From NCBI GenBank assembly GCA_039812985.1, contig JBDHUL010000025.1, positions 1-12,436 of the forward strand: DNA of 12,436 nucleotides, given 5' to 3'. The position numbers and the translations under genes are program-made. The notes under the pieces were generated by a model, which saw only the letters and a program-made list of their open reading frames with translations, was not told where the DNA came from and searched no databases. The stretch's first letter is position 1; every line of letters begins with the position of its first letter. This DNA is from JAPUDS01 sp039812985 (GTDB lineage Bacteria; Patescibacteriota; Saccharimonadia; Saccharimonadales; Saccharimonadaceae). Of the stretch, positions 1-4,898 are shown one piece after another.

Positions 1-2
1 TT

Positions 3-77
3 TGGTGCGGGTAGAGAGAGTCGAACTCTCGTCTCTACCTTGGGAAGGTAGCATAATAGCCGTTATACGATACCCGC
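3..77 (-). tRNA. tRNA-Gly (anticodon CCC)
   Basis: Read on the minus strand, this folds as a complete cloverleaf. A 7-bp acceptor stem (GCGGGTA with TACCCGC) encloses a short D arm, an anticodon stem CTACC/GGTAG with loop TTCCCAA, a 4-base variable loop and a T arm GAGAG-TTCGACT-CTCTC. Discriminator A and an encoded CCA tail follow. Loop positions 34-36 read CCC, which decodes GGG glycine codons. The D stem is weak (a G-U and a U-U pair), which is tolerated in this isoacceptor. It lies downstream of the metallopeptidase gene on the same strand. Confidence 0.95.
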
Positions 78-92
78 TCGCCACGTTCTGAG

Positions 93-150
93 TTTATAGT
101 TACACAAGCCCCTCCCTCTGTAAAACAGAGGAAAGTCAGATGCCAGTATA
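93..150 (-). promoter_or_regulatory. Promoter and leader region of tRNA-Gly, with hairpin
   Basis: On the minus strand an extended -10 box (TGC followed by TATACT) occupies 150-145, between the metallopeptidase stop and the tRNA. A second, weaker TATAAA box lies at 98-93. Between them sits a perfect 7-bp hairpin with a 3-base loop (115-131, CCTCTGT/ACAGAGG). If the distal box is used, the tRNA has a leader of about 60 bases containing the hairpin. If the proximal box is used, the leader is under 10 bases. The hairpin lacks a following T-run, so it is not a convincing terminator. Which box is active is inference. Confidence 0.45.
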
Positions 151-159
151 GCACCTCTG

Positions 160-534
160 TTAGGTATTTTCCAGTTCATGTATGCGATCGTGGTTAAGAC
201 CGTAGTGGTGCGCAATCTCATGCCAAAGCGTCCGTTTAATATGTTCGTACAGCTGAGTTTCATTCTGCGACAACACGAGGATAGGTTGTTTGAATAGCGT
301 TATTTTATCGGGCAAAACCAGATTGTACCCCGCCCCACGCTTCGTCAGCGGAACCCCCTCATAGAGCCCCAGAAGCAAACGCCCTTCTCGTACCCCTTGC
401 TGCCTCAGCTGCTCAGCAGTTGGCATCTCAGCATACGTCACCGCAACATTGTCGAGATTTTGTATGTACTGCTGCGGCAAATCGTTCATAGCTCGCGAAA
501 TAAGCTGGTCAAACTGCTGGTCGGAAATAGTCAT
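160..534 (-). CDS. Zincin-like metallopeptidase family protein (PF06262/DUF1025 type)
   Basis: A 124-residue cytoplasmic protein with no signal peptide or membrane segment. The C-terminal motif HEIAHHYGLNHDRI starts at residue 105. H105, E106 and H109 form the HExxH zinc site, and G112 and H115 complete HExxHxxGxxH. The length and the placement of the motif at the extreme C-terminus match the minimal metalloprotease family (Zincin_1), usually 100-130 residues. The in vivo substrate of this family is not established, so the role is a putative small zinc peptidase only. The start at 534 is supported by a TATACT box six bases upstream and no Shine-Dalgarno sequence, which implies a leaderless mRNA. 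The gene is monocistronic or co-transcribed with the downstream tRNA-Gly. Confidence 0.85.
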   Translation of the reverse strand: MTISDQQFDQLISRAMNDLPQQYIQNLDNVAVTYAEMPTAEQLRQQGVREGRLLLGLYEGVPLTKRGAGYNLVLPDKITLFKQPILVLSQNETQLYEHIKRTLWHEIAHHYGLNHDRIHELENT

Positions 535-540
535 GTACCC

Positions 541-546
541 AGTATA
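541..546 (-). promoter_or_regulatory. -10 box of the metallopeptidase gene
   Basis: TATACT on the minus strand ends six bases before the ATG at 534. There is no room for a ribosome binding site, so the transcript should begin at or next to the start codon. No clear -35 box is seen. Confidence 0.6.
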
Positions 547-622
547 CCTTGTCTATTTGCCGCATCTTAGAGTAAAATAGTTGGTACTATCGGTGTTTCA
601 CAACTTGAGCGATGCCGCTAGA

Positions 623-665
623 CTTTTCAAAACTAACCAATATACCAACATGGCTCTTTAGCTCA
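623..665 (+). repeat. Direct repeat copy 1: tRNA-Phe promoter plus 5' tRNA fragment
   Basis: These 43 bases recur without mismatch at 732-774. They consist of the 29-base leader with its TATACC -10 box and the first 14 bases of tRNA-Phe (652-665). After 665 the sequence leaves the tRNA. An insertion replaces the D loop, and 11 bases of tRNA (695-705, equal to 779-789) then reappear before the similarity ends. This is a broken 5' copy of the tRNA gene that keeps its promoter. Confidence 0.9.
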
Positions 666-705
666 AGCTGCGTCGGCAGCGACAGATGGAGACTGTAGAG
701 CAGAG
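652..705 (+). pseudogene. tRNA-Phe 5' remnant with hairpin inserted in the D loop
   Basis: Bases 652-665 equal the acceptor strand and first D-stem strand of tRNA-Phe. Bases 695-705 equal the second D-stem strand and the start of the anticodon stem. Between them, in place of the D loop, lie 29 foreign bases containing the hairpin GCTGC-GTCG-GCAGC (667-680). No anticodon loop follows, so it cannot be a working tRNA. It is probably transcribed, because the promoter repeat in front of it is intact. Confidence 0.7.
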
Positions 706-725
706 CCTCTGCTGTAAAAAACAGC
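699..725 (+). other. Two overlapping short hairpins
   Basis: AGCAGA-GCC-TCTGCT (699-713) shares its right arm with GCTGT-AAAAA-ACAGC (711-725), so only one can form fully at a time. They lie between the tRNA-Phe 5' remnant and the second promoter repeat. There is no T-run after either, so they are not standard terminators. Function unknown. Confidence 0.6.
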
Positions 726-731
726 ACGTCC

Positions 732-774
732 CTTTTCAAAACTAACCAATATACCAACATGGCTCTTTAGCTCA
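732..774 (+). repeat. Direct repeat copy 2: promoter and 5' end of intact tRNA-Phe
   Basis: Identical to 623-665 at an offset of 109 bases. This copy runs on into the complete tRNA. The TATACC box at 750-755 ends only five bases before the mature tRNA 5' end at 761. That matches the -10 to start distance of the leaderless mRNAs in this window and suggests a tRNA transcript with little or no 5' leader. Confidence 0.9.
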
Positions 775-836
775 GTTGGTAGAGCAGAGGCCTGAAGAGC
801 CTTGTGTCCCCAGTTCGAGTCTGGGAGGAGCCACCA
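761..836 (+). tRNA. tRNA-Phe (anticodon GAA)
   Basis: Complete cloverleaf on the plus strand. The acceptor is GGCTCTT with AGGAGCC, and the D arm is GCTC/GAGC with loop AGTTGGTA. The anticodon stem GAGGC/GCCTT carries loop CTGAAGA, and the T arm is CCCAG-TTCGAGT-CTGGG, followed by A and an encoded CCA. Positions 34-36 read GAA, decoding phenylalanine codons. It is the only intact one of three tRNA-Phe-derived segments here. An intrinsic terminator follows eight bases after the CCA. Confidence 0.96.
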
Positions 837-921
837 AGAAATGAGCCTGACCGCGACGTCGGGCTTTTTTCTTAGACACTGAGGGGACACAAGGAGCCTT
901 GTGGTCACCTTCGGCGACCCC
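809..921 (+). repeat. Direct repeat copy 1: 3' tRNA-Phe half, terminator and tail
   Basis: These 113 bases recur at 990-1102 (offset 181) with one mismatch (903 versus 1084). The unit starts in the T stem of the tRNA, includes the CCA end and terminator, and ends with the hairpin region GGTCACC-TTC-GGCGACC (903-919). Near identity of the copies points to a recent duplication or to ongoing conversion between them. Confidence 0.9.
844..870 (+). terminator. Intrinsic terminator of tRNA-Phe
   Basis: An 8-bp stem AGCCTGAC/GTCGGGCT (one G-U pair) with loop CGCGAC is followed by TTTTTT ending at 870. The same terminator recurs at 1025-1051 inside the downstream direct repeat. Confidence 0.88.
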
Positions 922-986
922 GTCGCCACATCTTTGCAAACAAGTTTGCAAGAGTGGGCTCCCTTGCGACTCGCCACAGGCGAGTC
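883..986 (+). other. Chain of short, partly overlapping hairpins
   Basis: Five hairpins with 2-3 base loops follow one another. CACAAGG-AG-CCTTGTG covers 888-903, GGTCACC-TTC-GGCGACC 903-919, GGCGAC-CCC-GTCGCC 913-927, TTGCAAAC-AA-GTTTGCAA 934-951, and GACTCGCC-ACA-GGCGAGTC 968-986. The first three share arms and exclude one another. Bases 883-894 are also the exact reverse complement of tRNA-Phe bases 800-811. No coding sequence is credible here. Function unknown. Confidence 0.65.
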
Positions 987-1017
987 TCACCCAGTTCGAG
1001 TCTGGGAGGAGCCACCA
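957..1017 (+). pseudogene. tRNA-like segment built on a duplicated tRNA-Phe 3' half
   Basis: The duplicated T arm, acceptor strand and CCA (990-1017) are preceded by unrelated sequence, not by the tRNA 5' half. Yet GGCTCCC at 957-963 can pair with AGGAGCC at 1007-1013 (six of seven pairs), enclosing the 8-bp hairpin 968-986 and the T arm. The result resembles a 61-base tRNA without a D arm. The loop of the central hairpin has no U33 and no recognisable anticodon, so decoding is unlikely. It could be a decayed tRNA copy or a tRNA mimic. Confidence 0.5.
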
Positions 1018-1102
1018 AGAAATGAGCCTGACCGCGACGTCGGGCTTTTTTCTTAGACACTGAGGGGACACAAGGAGCCTTGTCGTCACCTTCGGCGACC
1101 CC
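990..1102 (+). repeat. Direct repeat copy 2: 3' tRNA-Phe half, terminator and tail
   Basis: Second copy of the 809-921 unit, with a single mismatch. It lacks the anticodon arm and 5' half, so no second working tRNA-Phe is present. Confidence 0.9.
1025..1051 (+). terminator. Second copy of the tRNA-Phe terminator
   Basis: Identical in sequence to the hairpin and T-run at 844-870. It would stop any plus-strand transcript that reads through the first terminator before it reaches the convergent DUF4342 gene. Confidence 0.8.
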
Positions 1103-1198
1103 AGTATCGTATACACCAGCGGTAATCTGGACAGTCCGTAAGATGATTCACCAGATCATCTCACTCGTTGCAACATCTTAGCAAACCATGTGCACGGA
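1103..1198. other. Non-coding spacer after DUF4342 gene, with hairpin
   Basis: No gene is seen. A 7-bp hairpin AGATGAT-TCACCAG-ATCATCT lies at 1141-1161. It is not followed by a T-run on either strand, so it is at best a weak 3' end for the slipin-DUF4342 transcript. The stretch 1171-1186 loosely resembles 927-942 of the hairpin chain. Confidence 0.4.
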
Positions 1199-1444
1199 TT
1201 ATTGTCGCACAACCACAATCTTGCATTCTGTCACGAGTGCGGCAATAGCGGCAACCGCCGCCAGCACTGGCGCAATCAAAACACCCACCACACCAATTGT
1301 CACAGGGAATTTTATCAGTACTTCGTCTTTTTCGTTTTTGATGATGATCTCGCTGGCATTGCCCTGCTTTATAAGGTCCTTTATTTTCGCAACGAGATCT
1401 TTGCCCGTCACGACGAATTCTTCGATTTTCTTCTCGTCGGACAC
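1199..1444 (-). CDS. DUF4342 domain-containing protein
   Basis: An 81-residue protein that is almost entirely one DUF4342 domain. A charged N-terminal half (residues 1-45, predicted helical, with the family pattern of GKDLVAKIKDLIKQGN then IIIKN) is followed by a hydrophobic Gly/Ala/Val-rich C-terminal half (about 48-72). That half could be a membrane hairpin. Family function is unknown. The start is a GTG at 1444 that shares its first G with the TAG stop of the slipin gene (TAGTG). A purine-rich AAAGGAA stretch in the last slipin codons serves as the likely ribosome binding site. Expression is therefore probably coupled to slipin translation. The partnership suggests action at the same membrane, but that is inference. 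Confidence 0.88.
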   Translation of the reverse strand: MSDEKKIEEFVVTGKDLVAKIKDLIKQGNASEIIIKNEKDEVLIKFPVTIGVVGVLIAPVLAAVAAIAALVTECKIVVVRQ

Positions 1445-2202
1445 TATTTCATTTCCTTTGCCATAAAGTGTTTCACGCTATCGATCGTGTCCATAAACTG
1501 ACTCGGGAAAATGATCGTGCTGTTTTTCTCGACCGCTATCTCAGTGAGCACTTGCAAGTTGCGCAGCTGCAAAGCGATCGGATGCTGCCCGATGATATCG
1601 GCTGCCTCGCCCAGTTTAGCGGCGCTCATTTGTTCACCTTCAGCCGCGATGATCTTGGCGCGGCGTTCACGTTCGGCCTCGGCTTGTTTTGCCATGGCGC
1701 GTTTCATGTCCTGTGGCAACTCAATGTTTTGAACCTTCACGTTTTCAACATCTATGCCCCATTTGTCGGTTTCGCTATCGACGATTTCTTTAATCTTTTC
1801 CGAAATCGCCTCGCGGCTTGCCAGTAGCTCGTCCAATTCGGCTCCACCCGTCACATCACGCAGTGCTGCTTGGGCAAACTGGCTCGTGGCATAGACATAG
1901 TTCGTCGTTTCAAGGATGGCTTTTGCCGGATCGACAACTCGCAGGTACACCACAGCATCAACACCAACTGTCACATTGTCTTTTGTGATAACTTCTTGTT
2001 TTGGCACGTCAATAGGAAGCGAGCGGACATCGACCCGAGTTAGTTTTTGAAACAGCGGCACGACCACACGCAAACCCGGTTCACGGACGCCGCTGAATCT
2101 TCCAAGCGTCAGTATCACTCCGCGTTCGTATTGATTGATGACTTTTATGCCGCTCAGTACAAATAAACCCACCAGCACAAGCAGTCCAATGCCTAGTTCC
2201 AT
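1444..2202 (-). CDS. Slipin family protein (SPFH/stomatin-like)
   Basis: A 252-residue stomatin homologue. An N-terminal membrane segment (residues 3-20) is followed by the SPFH/band 7 domain (about 21-175). That domain carries the family signatures YERGVILTLGRF, YLRVVDPAKAILET and LPQDMKRAMAKQAEAERERRA. A helical region and the conserved tail EKNSTIIFPSQF follow. Slipins oligomerise on membranes and organise protein-lipid assemblies. Bacterial members often pair with an NfeD protease partner, but no NfeD gene is seen here, and a DUF4342 gene overlaps its 3' end instead. The start is set by a strong AAAGGAGG (2213-2206) before ATG and by a TATACT box at 2231-2226, giving a leader of about 16 bases. 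This is one of the few non-leaderless genes in the window. Confidence 0.93.
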   Translation of the reverse strand: MELGIGLLVLVGLFVLSGIKVINQYERGVILTLGRFSGVREPGLRVVVPLFQKLTRVDVRSLPIDVPKQEVITKDNVTVGVDAVVYLRVVDPAKAILETTNYVYATSQFAQAALRDVTGGAELDELLASREAISEKIKEIVDSETDKWGIDVENVKVQNIELPQDMKRAMAKQAEAERERRAKIIAAEGEQMSAAKLGEAADIIGQHPIALQLRNLQVLTEIAVEKNSTIIFPSQFMDTIDSVKHFMAKEMK

Positions 2203-2205
2203 ATG

Positions 2206-2231
2206 CCTCCTTTGTTATATATGTAAGTATA
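2206..2231 (-). promoter_or_regulatory. Promoter and ribosome binding site of slipin-DUF4342 operon
   Basis: TATACT at 2231-2226 lies just after the ddl stop codon, so the operon has its own promoter independent of ddl. AAAGGAGG at 2213-2206 precedes the ATG by three bases. A TATA-rich stretch separates the two. Confidence 0.65.
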
Positions 2232-2236
2232 GCGCT

Positions 2237-3256
2237 TTAGGGAAGCGCGAGCAAAATAAGTTTATCAACAAGTGCCGCATAGCTTATGCCGGCTTCGTGC
2301 CACAGCTTCGGATACATGCTTATGTTGGTAAAACCCGGTATTGCATTTACCTCGTTGAGATAAATATGCCCGTTTTGCTTATCTATGAAGAAATCAATAC
2401 GGGCCATCCCCCGGCCGTTTATCGCGGCATACGCCCGTAGGGCATACTGACGTATTGTCTCGACCACGTCTTCGGCCAATTCGGCAGGCACCACCACCCG
2501 CGCCGTGCTGGTAGCGGCATACTTGTCGTTATAACTATAGAACGCTTCCCCAGGGATAACCTCGCCCACTCCGCTCACTTCGGCATGTTCCGCTCCACCA
2601 CCAAGCACGGCGACTTCGATCTCCCGAGCATCAATCGCCTTCTCAACGAGTACAGCCGAATCATGCGAGAACGCATCTGTCAAAGCAAGTCCCAACTCAT
2701 GAGCATTTGTCACTTTGTGCACACCAACCGACGATCCACTCCCAGCTGGTTTGACAAATACAGTGTTTCCAAGTGTCTGGAGCACGTCACTGGCACGAGG
2801 CCTCACTTCATAACTTGACACAGTACGCCATGGTACAACTGGCACACCGGCATCACGAACCAGCCGTTTTGTTATATCTTTATCCATCGCCACCGCTGCC
2901 GAAAGTAGCGACGGGCCCACACACGCTATATGCATGAGCCGCGCAAGACCCTGTACGCTCCCGTCTTCACCCCCTACGCCGTGGAGCACGGGAAAGATAA
3001 CATCGGGCTTGATAAGTCTAGTGGTGTGTACAACCCCGAATACACGCTGGCCAAGCTGGGGTATAAGCTGCGGACGGCCAATGTACGGTCCTTCGACACT
3101 ATCGACCAGCCACCATCGGCCAACTTTATCTATATAGCACAGCGTCACGTCGTATTTGTCGTCGTCAAGCGCCGCGTAGACGTTACGAGCACTCTGTAAC
3201 GATACATCATGCTCTGATGATTCACCCCCAAACAGGAGAAGTACATGGCGTTTCAT
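2237..3256 (-). CDS. ddl: D-alanine--D-alanine ligase
   Basis: A cytoplasmic ATP-grasp ligase of 339 residues that joins two D-alanines for peptidoglycan precursors. The N-terminal domain has LLFGGESSEHDVSLQS, and the centre has FPVLHGVGGEDGSVQG. The ATP-binding loop is KPAGSGSSVGV and the Mg-binding C-terminal motif is LNEVNAIPGFT. The omega-loop reads FYSYNDKY, with tyrosine where D-lactate ligases of the VanA type have histidine, so D-Ala-D-Ala is the expected product. The ATG at 3256 is chosen because a TATACT box (3268-3263) ends six bases before it and the homologues start at this point. An in-frame GTG at 3271 would lie upstream of that box and is unlikely. The gene shows that this cell makes or at least finishes peptidoglycan. 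Confidence 0.95.
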   Translation of the reverse strand: MKRHVLLLFGGESSEHDVSLQSARNVYAALDDDKYDVTLCYIDKVGRWWLVDSVEGPYIGRPQLIPQLGQRVFGVVHTTRLIKPDVIFPVLHGVGGEDGSVQGLARLMHIACVGPSLLSAAVAMDKDITKRLVRDAGVPVVPWRTVSSYEVRPRASDVLQTLGNTVFVKPAGSGSSVGVHKVTNAHELGLALTDAFSHDSAVLVEKAIDAREIEVAVLGGGAEHAEVSGVGEVIPGEAFYSYNDKYAATSTARVVVPAELAEDVVETIRQYALRAYAAINGRGMARIDFFIDKQNGHIYLNEVNAIPGFTNISMYPKLWHEAGISYAALVDKLILLALP

Positions 3257-3262
3257 ATGCCT

Positions 3263-3268
3263 AGTATA
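3263..3268 (-). promoter_or_regulatory. -10 box of ddl
   Basis: TATACT in the 23-base gap after the upstream membrane-protein gene ends six bases before the ddl ATG. It implies a leaderless ddl mRNA and decides against the upstream GTG start. Confidence 0.6.
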
Positions 3269-3279
3269 CACCCGGCTGG

Positions 3280-3672
3280 CTACATAGGCGCAACGCTGCT
3301 TTTGTCAACCGTACCATCGGCTGTACAGGCTCTTGCTTCAGCTTCGGTATATAGTTTTGTGTACGAGTTGAGGGGCTTTCCCTCCTGGCGGGCTATCTCT
3401 TCTTCTTTTTTAAGTCCTTCAATGCTGTCATAAAGGACCATCTCCTGACACGCCCTTATGGTCGCGTTACTGCTAAACGAAAACTCCGGATAGTACCGCT
3501 TGATGGCCTCGTTCACTTCTGTCGCACCTATTGACGACGTCATTAATTGTTTTTTCTGTGTCATATACCATACTCCCCCCAGTATTACTATAAGTATCGC
3601 CACGGCAATGCCCCACCACCATCCGCCAAGACGCGACGGGCGCTGATTGGATAATTGTTTTTTCGATTTCAT
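3280..3672 (-). CDS. Membrane-anchored protein of unknown function
   Basis: A 130-residue protein not assigned to any family. A basic N-terminus (KSKKQ..., residues 2-14) precedes a Trp-rich junction and one membrane helix (about 18-37, GIAVAILIVILGGVWYM). The remaining 93 residues are then expected outside the cell. They carry two cysteines (C75, C116) that could form a disulfide, and a charged, helical middle part. The ATG at 3672 is preferred over an upstream in-frame codon at 3690, because an extended -10 box (TGG-TATACT, 3684-3679) ends six bases before 3672. The gene sits directly ahead of ddl, with its own promoter, and is divergent from rarA. An envelope role is possible from context but not shown. 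Confidence 0.75.
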   Translation of the reverse strand: MKSKKQLSNQRPSRLGGWWWGIAVAILIVILGGVWYMTQKKQLMTSSIGATEVNEAIKRYYPEFSFSSNATIRACQEMVLYDSIEGLKKEEEIARQEGKPLNSYTKLYTEAEARACTADGTVDKSSVAPM

Positions 3673-3678
3673 GATGAA

Positions 3679-3684
3679 AGTATA
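3679..3684 (-). promoter_or_regulatory. -10 box of the membrane-anchored protein gene
   Basis: TATACT preceded by TGG gives an extended -10 element, six bases from the ATG at 3672. It is divergent from the rarA promoter about 35 bases away. Confidence 0.6.
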
Positions 3685-3718
3685 CCACAAGCATGACGCG
3701 CCGCATGGACAACGGCGG

Positions 3719-3724
3719 TATAAT
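3719..3724 (+). promoter_or_regulatory. -10 box of rarA
   Basis: A consensus TATAAT ends seven bases before the ATG at 3732, with no ribosome binding site between. It supports leaderless translation and rules out the upstream in-frame ATG codons at 3693 and 3705. A possible weak -35 (TGACGC, 3694-3699) has a 19-base spacer. Confidence 0.65.
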
Positions 3725-3731
3725 GAAGTGT

Positions 3732-4898
3732 ATGGACTACCGCGTGCCCCTTGCCGAACAGATGCGACCGAAAACTCTCGATGATGTTGTCGGTCAGATA
3801 CATTTGCTTGGCGAAACCGAAATACTACGACAAATCGTAAAAAACAAAGAGCCGGTGAGCCTCATCCTATGGGGACCCCCAGGTACCGGCAAAACAACCC
3901 TGGCCCGTATTATCGCCAGCGGACTTGATGCTGAGTTTGTAGAACTGAGCGCCGTCACCAGTGGCAAGAAAGATGTCGAAAGAGTTGTCGAGCATGCCAA
4001 GCAAAACTGGAACCTCAATATCCGAACCCTCTTATTCGTCGATGAAATTCATCGGTTCAACAAGGCTCAACAAGATGCATTTTTGCCACATGTAGAATCC
4101 GGGCTCATCACTCTCATTGGTGCGACGACCGAAAACCCGAGCTTTGAAGTTATCACCCCGCTGCTTAGTCGTACCCGCGTGTTAGTGCTCCAGCCTCTAG
4201 AAAAAACTGAAATCATTGAGGTTCTGCGACGAGCCCTCAAAGCACTCAAGCGCACAAAGGACGTGACCCCGAAAGCCCTTGATTATCTGGCGGAACTCTC
4301 CGGCGGCGACGCGAGGATAGCGCTCGGCAACCTCGAACTTGCTCTCAGTTTAGGTAAGAAAAAAATTACACCCGAACTCGTCAAAATAGCCGCTCAGAAA
4401 AAAGTGCCCGGCTACGACAAAAAAGGCGACATGCACTACGACGTCGTGAGTGCGTTTATAAAAAGCCTCCGCGGGAGCGATGTTACGGCCAGTCTTTACT
4501 ACCTTTCGCGGATGATCGACGCTGGTGAAGACCCGAAATTTATCGCGCGGCGTATGGTGGTATTTGCCAGCGAAGACATTGGCCTGGCCGGCAATGGAGC
4601 GCTCTCTCTTGCCGTGGCGGCTTTTGAAGCCGTCGAGCGCGTCGGACTCCCCGAAGCCAGCTATAACCTATACCACTGCGCTGTCGCACTTGCGCGAAGC
4701 AAAAAATCCCGTGAGGTCACCGAACTCATGCATGCGGCGCAAGACCTCGCCCGACGTTACCCGGACGCATCGGTGCCGCTTCATCTCCGTAACGCTCCCA
4801 CTCAGCTCATGAAGGCTCTTGGTTACAACAAAGGGTACAAATGGAAAGCCGACTTTCGTCACGAAAAAGGTTTTCTCCCAGATGACGTTACACCCTAG
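3732..4898 (+). CDS. rarA: Replication-associated recombination protein A (AAA+ ATPase)
   Basis: A 388-residue cytoplasmic AAA+ ATPase of the RarA/MgsA/WRNIP1 family, which acts at stalled replication forks and interacts with SSB and the clamp loader system. The N-terminus PLAEQMRPKTLDDVVGQ is typical. Walker A is GPPGTGKTT, Walker B is LLFVDEIHRFN, sensor 1 lies in GATTENPSFEV, and the arginine finger is in LLSRTRVLVL. The C-terminal tetramerisation region includes SLRGSDVTASLYYLSRMIDAGEDP and RRMVVFASEDIGLA. The usual family length is about 400-450. This one is slightly short, and its final GYKW...FLPDD stretch matches the end of the family domain. The start is fixed by the -10 box seven bases upstream. 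The stop codon lies inside the end of the convergent GH13 gene (11-base overlap). Confidence 0.94.
   Translation: MDYRVPLAEQMRPKTLDDVVGQIHLLGETEILRQIVKNKEPVSLILWGPPGTGKTTLARIIASGLDAEFVELSAVTSGKKDVERVVEHAKQNWNLNIRTLLFVDEIHRFNKAQQDAFLPHVESGLITLIGATTENPSFEVITPLLSRTRVLVLQPLEKTEIIEVLRRALKALKRTKDVTPKALDYLAELSGGDARIALGNLELALSLGKKKITPELVKIAAQKKVPGYDKKGDMHYDVVSAFIKSLRGSDVTASLYYLSRMIDAGEDPKFIARRMVVFASEDIGLAGNGALSLAVAAFEAVERVGLPEASYNLYHCAVALARSKKSREVTELMHAAQDLARRYPDASVPLHLRNAPTQLMKALGYNKGYKWKADFRHEKGFLPDDVTP

Noticed and set aside
903..989. Hairpin-rich stretch as a CRISPR array or integron attC site
   Set aside because: There are no regularly spaced identical repeats with variable spacers, no cas or integrase gene, and no attC core motifs. 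The hairpins differ in sequence from each other.
652..1017. tRNA-Phe split by a group I intron, with the outer halves as exons
   Set aside because: The outer halves lack the anticodon loop, which is where bacterial tRNA introns sit, and the insert contains a complete tRNA with its own terminator. No intron core structure was recognised.
663..1116. Minus-strand open frames of 104 and 114 codons across the tRNA-Phe repeats, sharing a common peptide stretch
   Set aside because: They run antisense through tRNA and terminator copies. The shared peptide comes from the direct repeats, and such frames (LLPDSNW- or APPRLELGTQ-like peptides) are a common false annotation over tRNA genes.
1188..1827. 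Plus-strand frames of 73-119 codons opposite the DUF4342 and slipin genes
   Set aside because: They are shadows of well-supported family genes on the minus strand and show no ribosome site or recognisable domain.
3257..3271. GTG start of ddl at 3271, five codons longer
   Set aside because: The GTG lies upstream of the TATACT box that should direct transcription from close to 3256, and homologues start at the equivalent of the later ATG.
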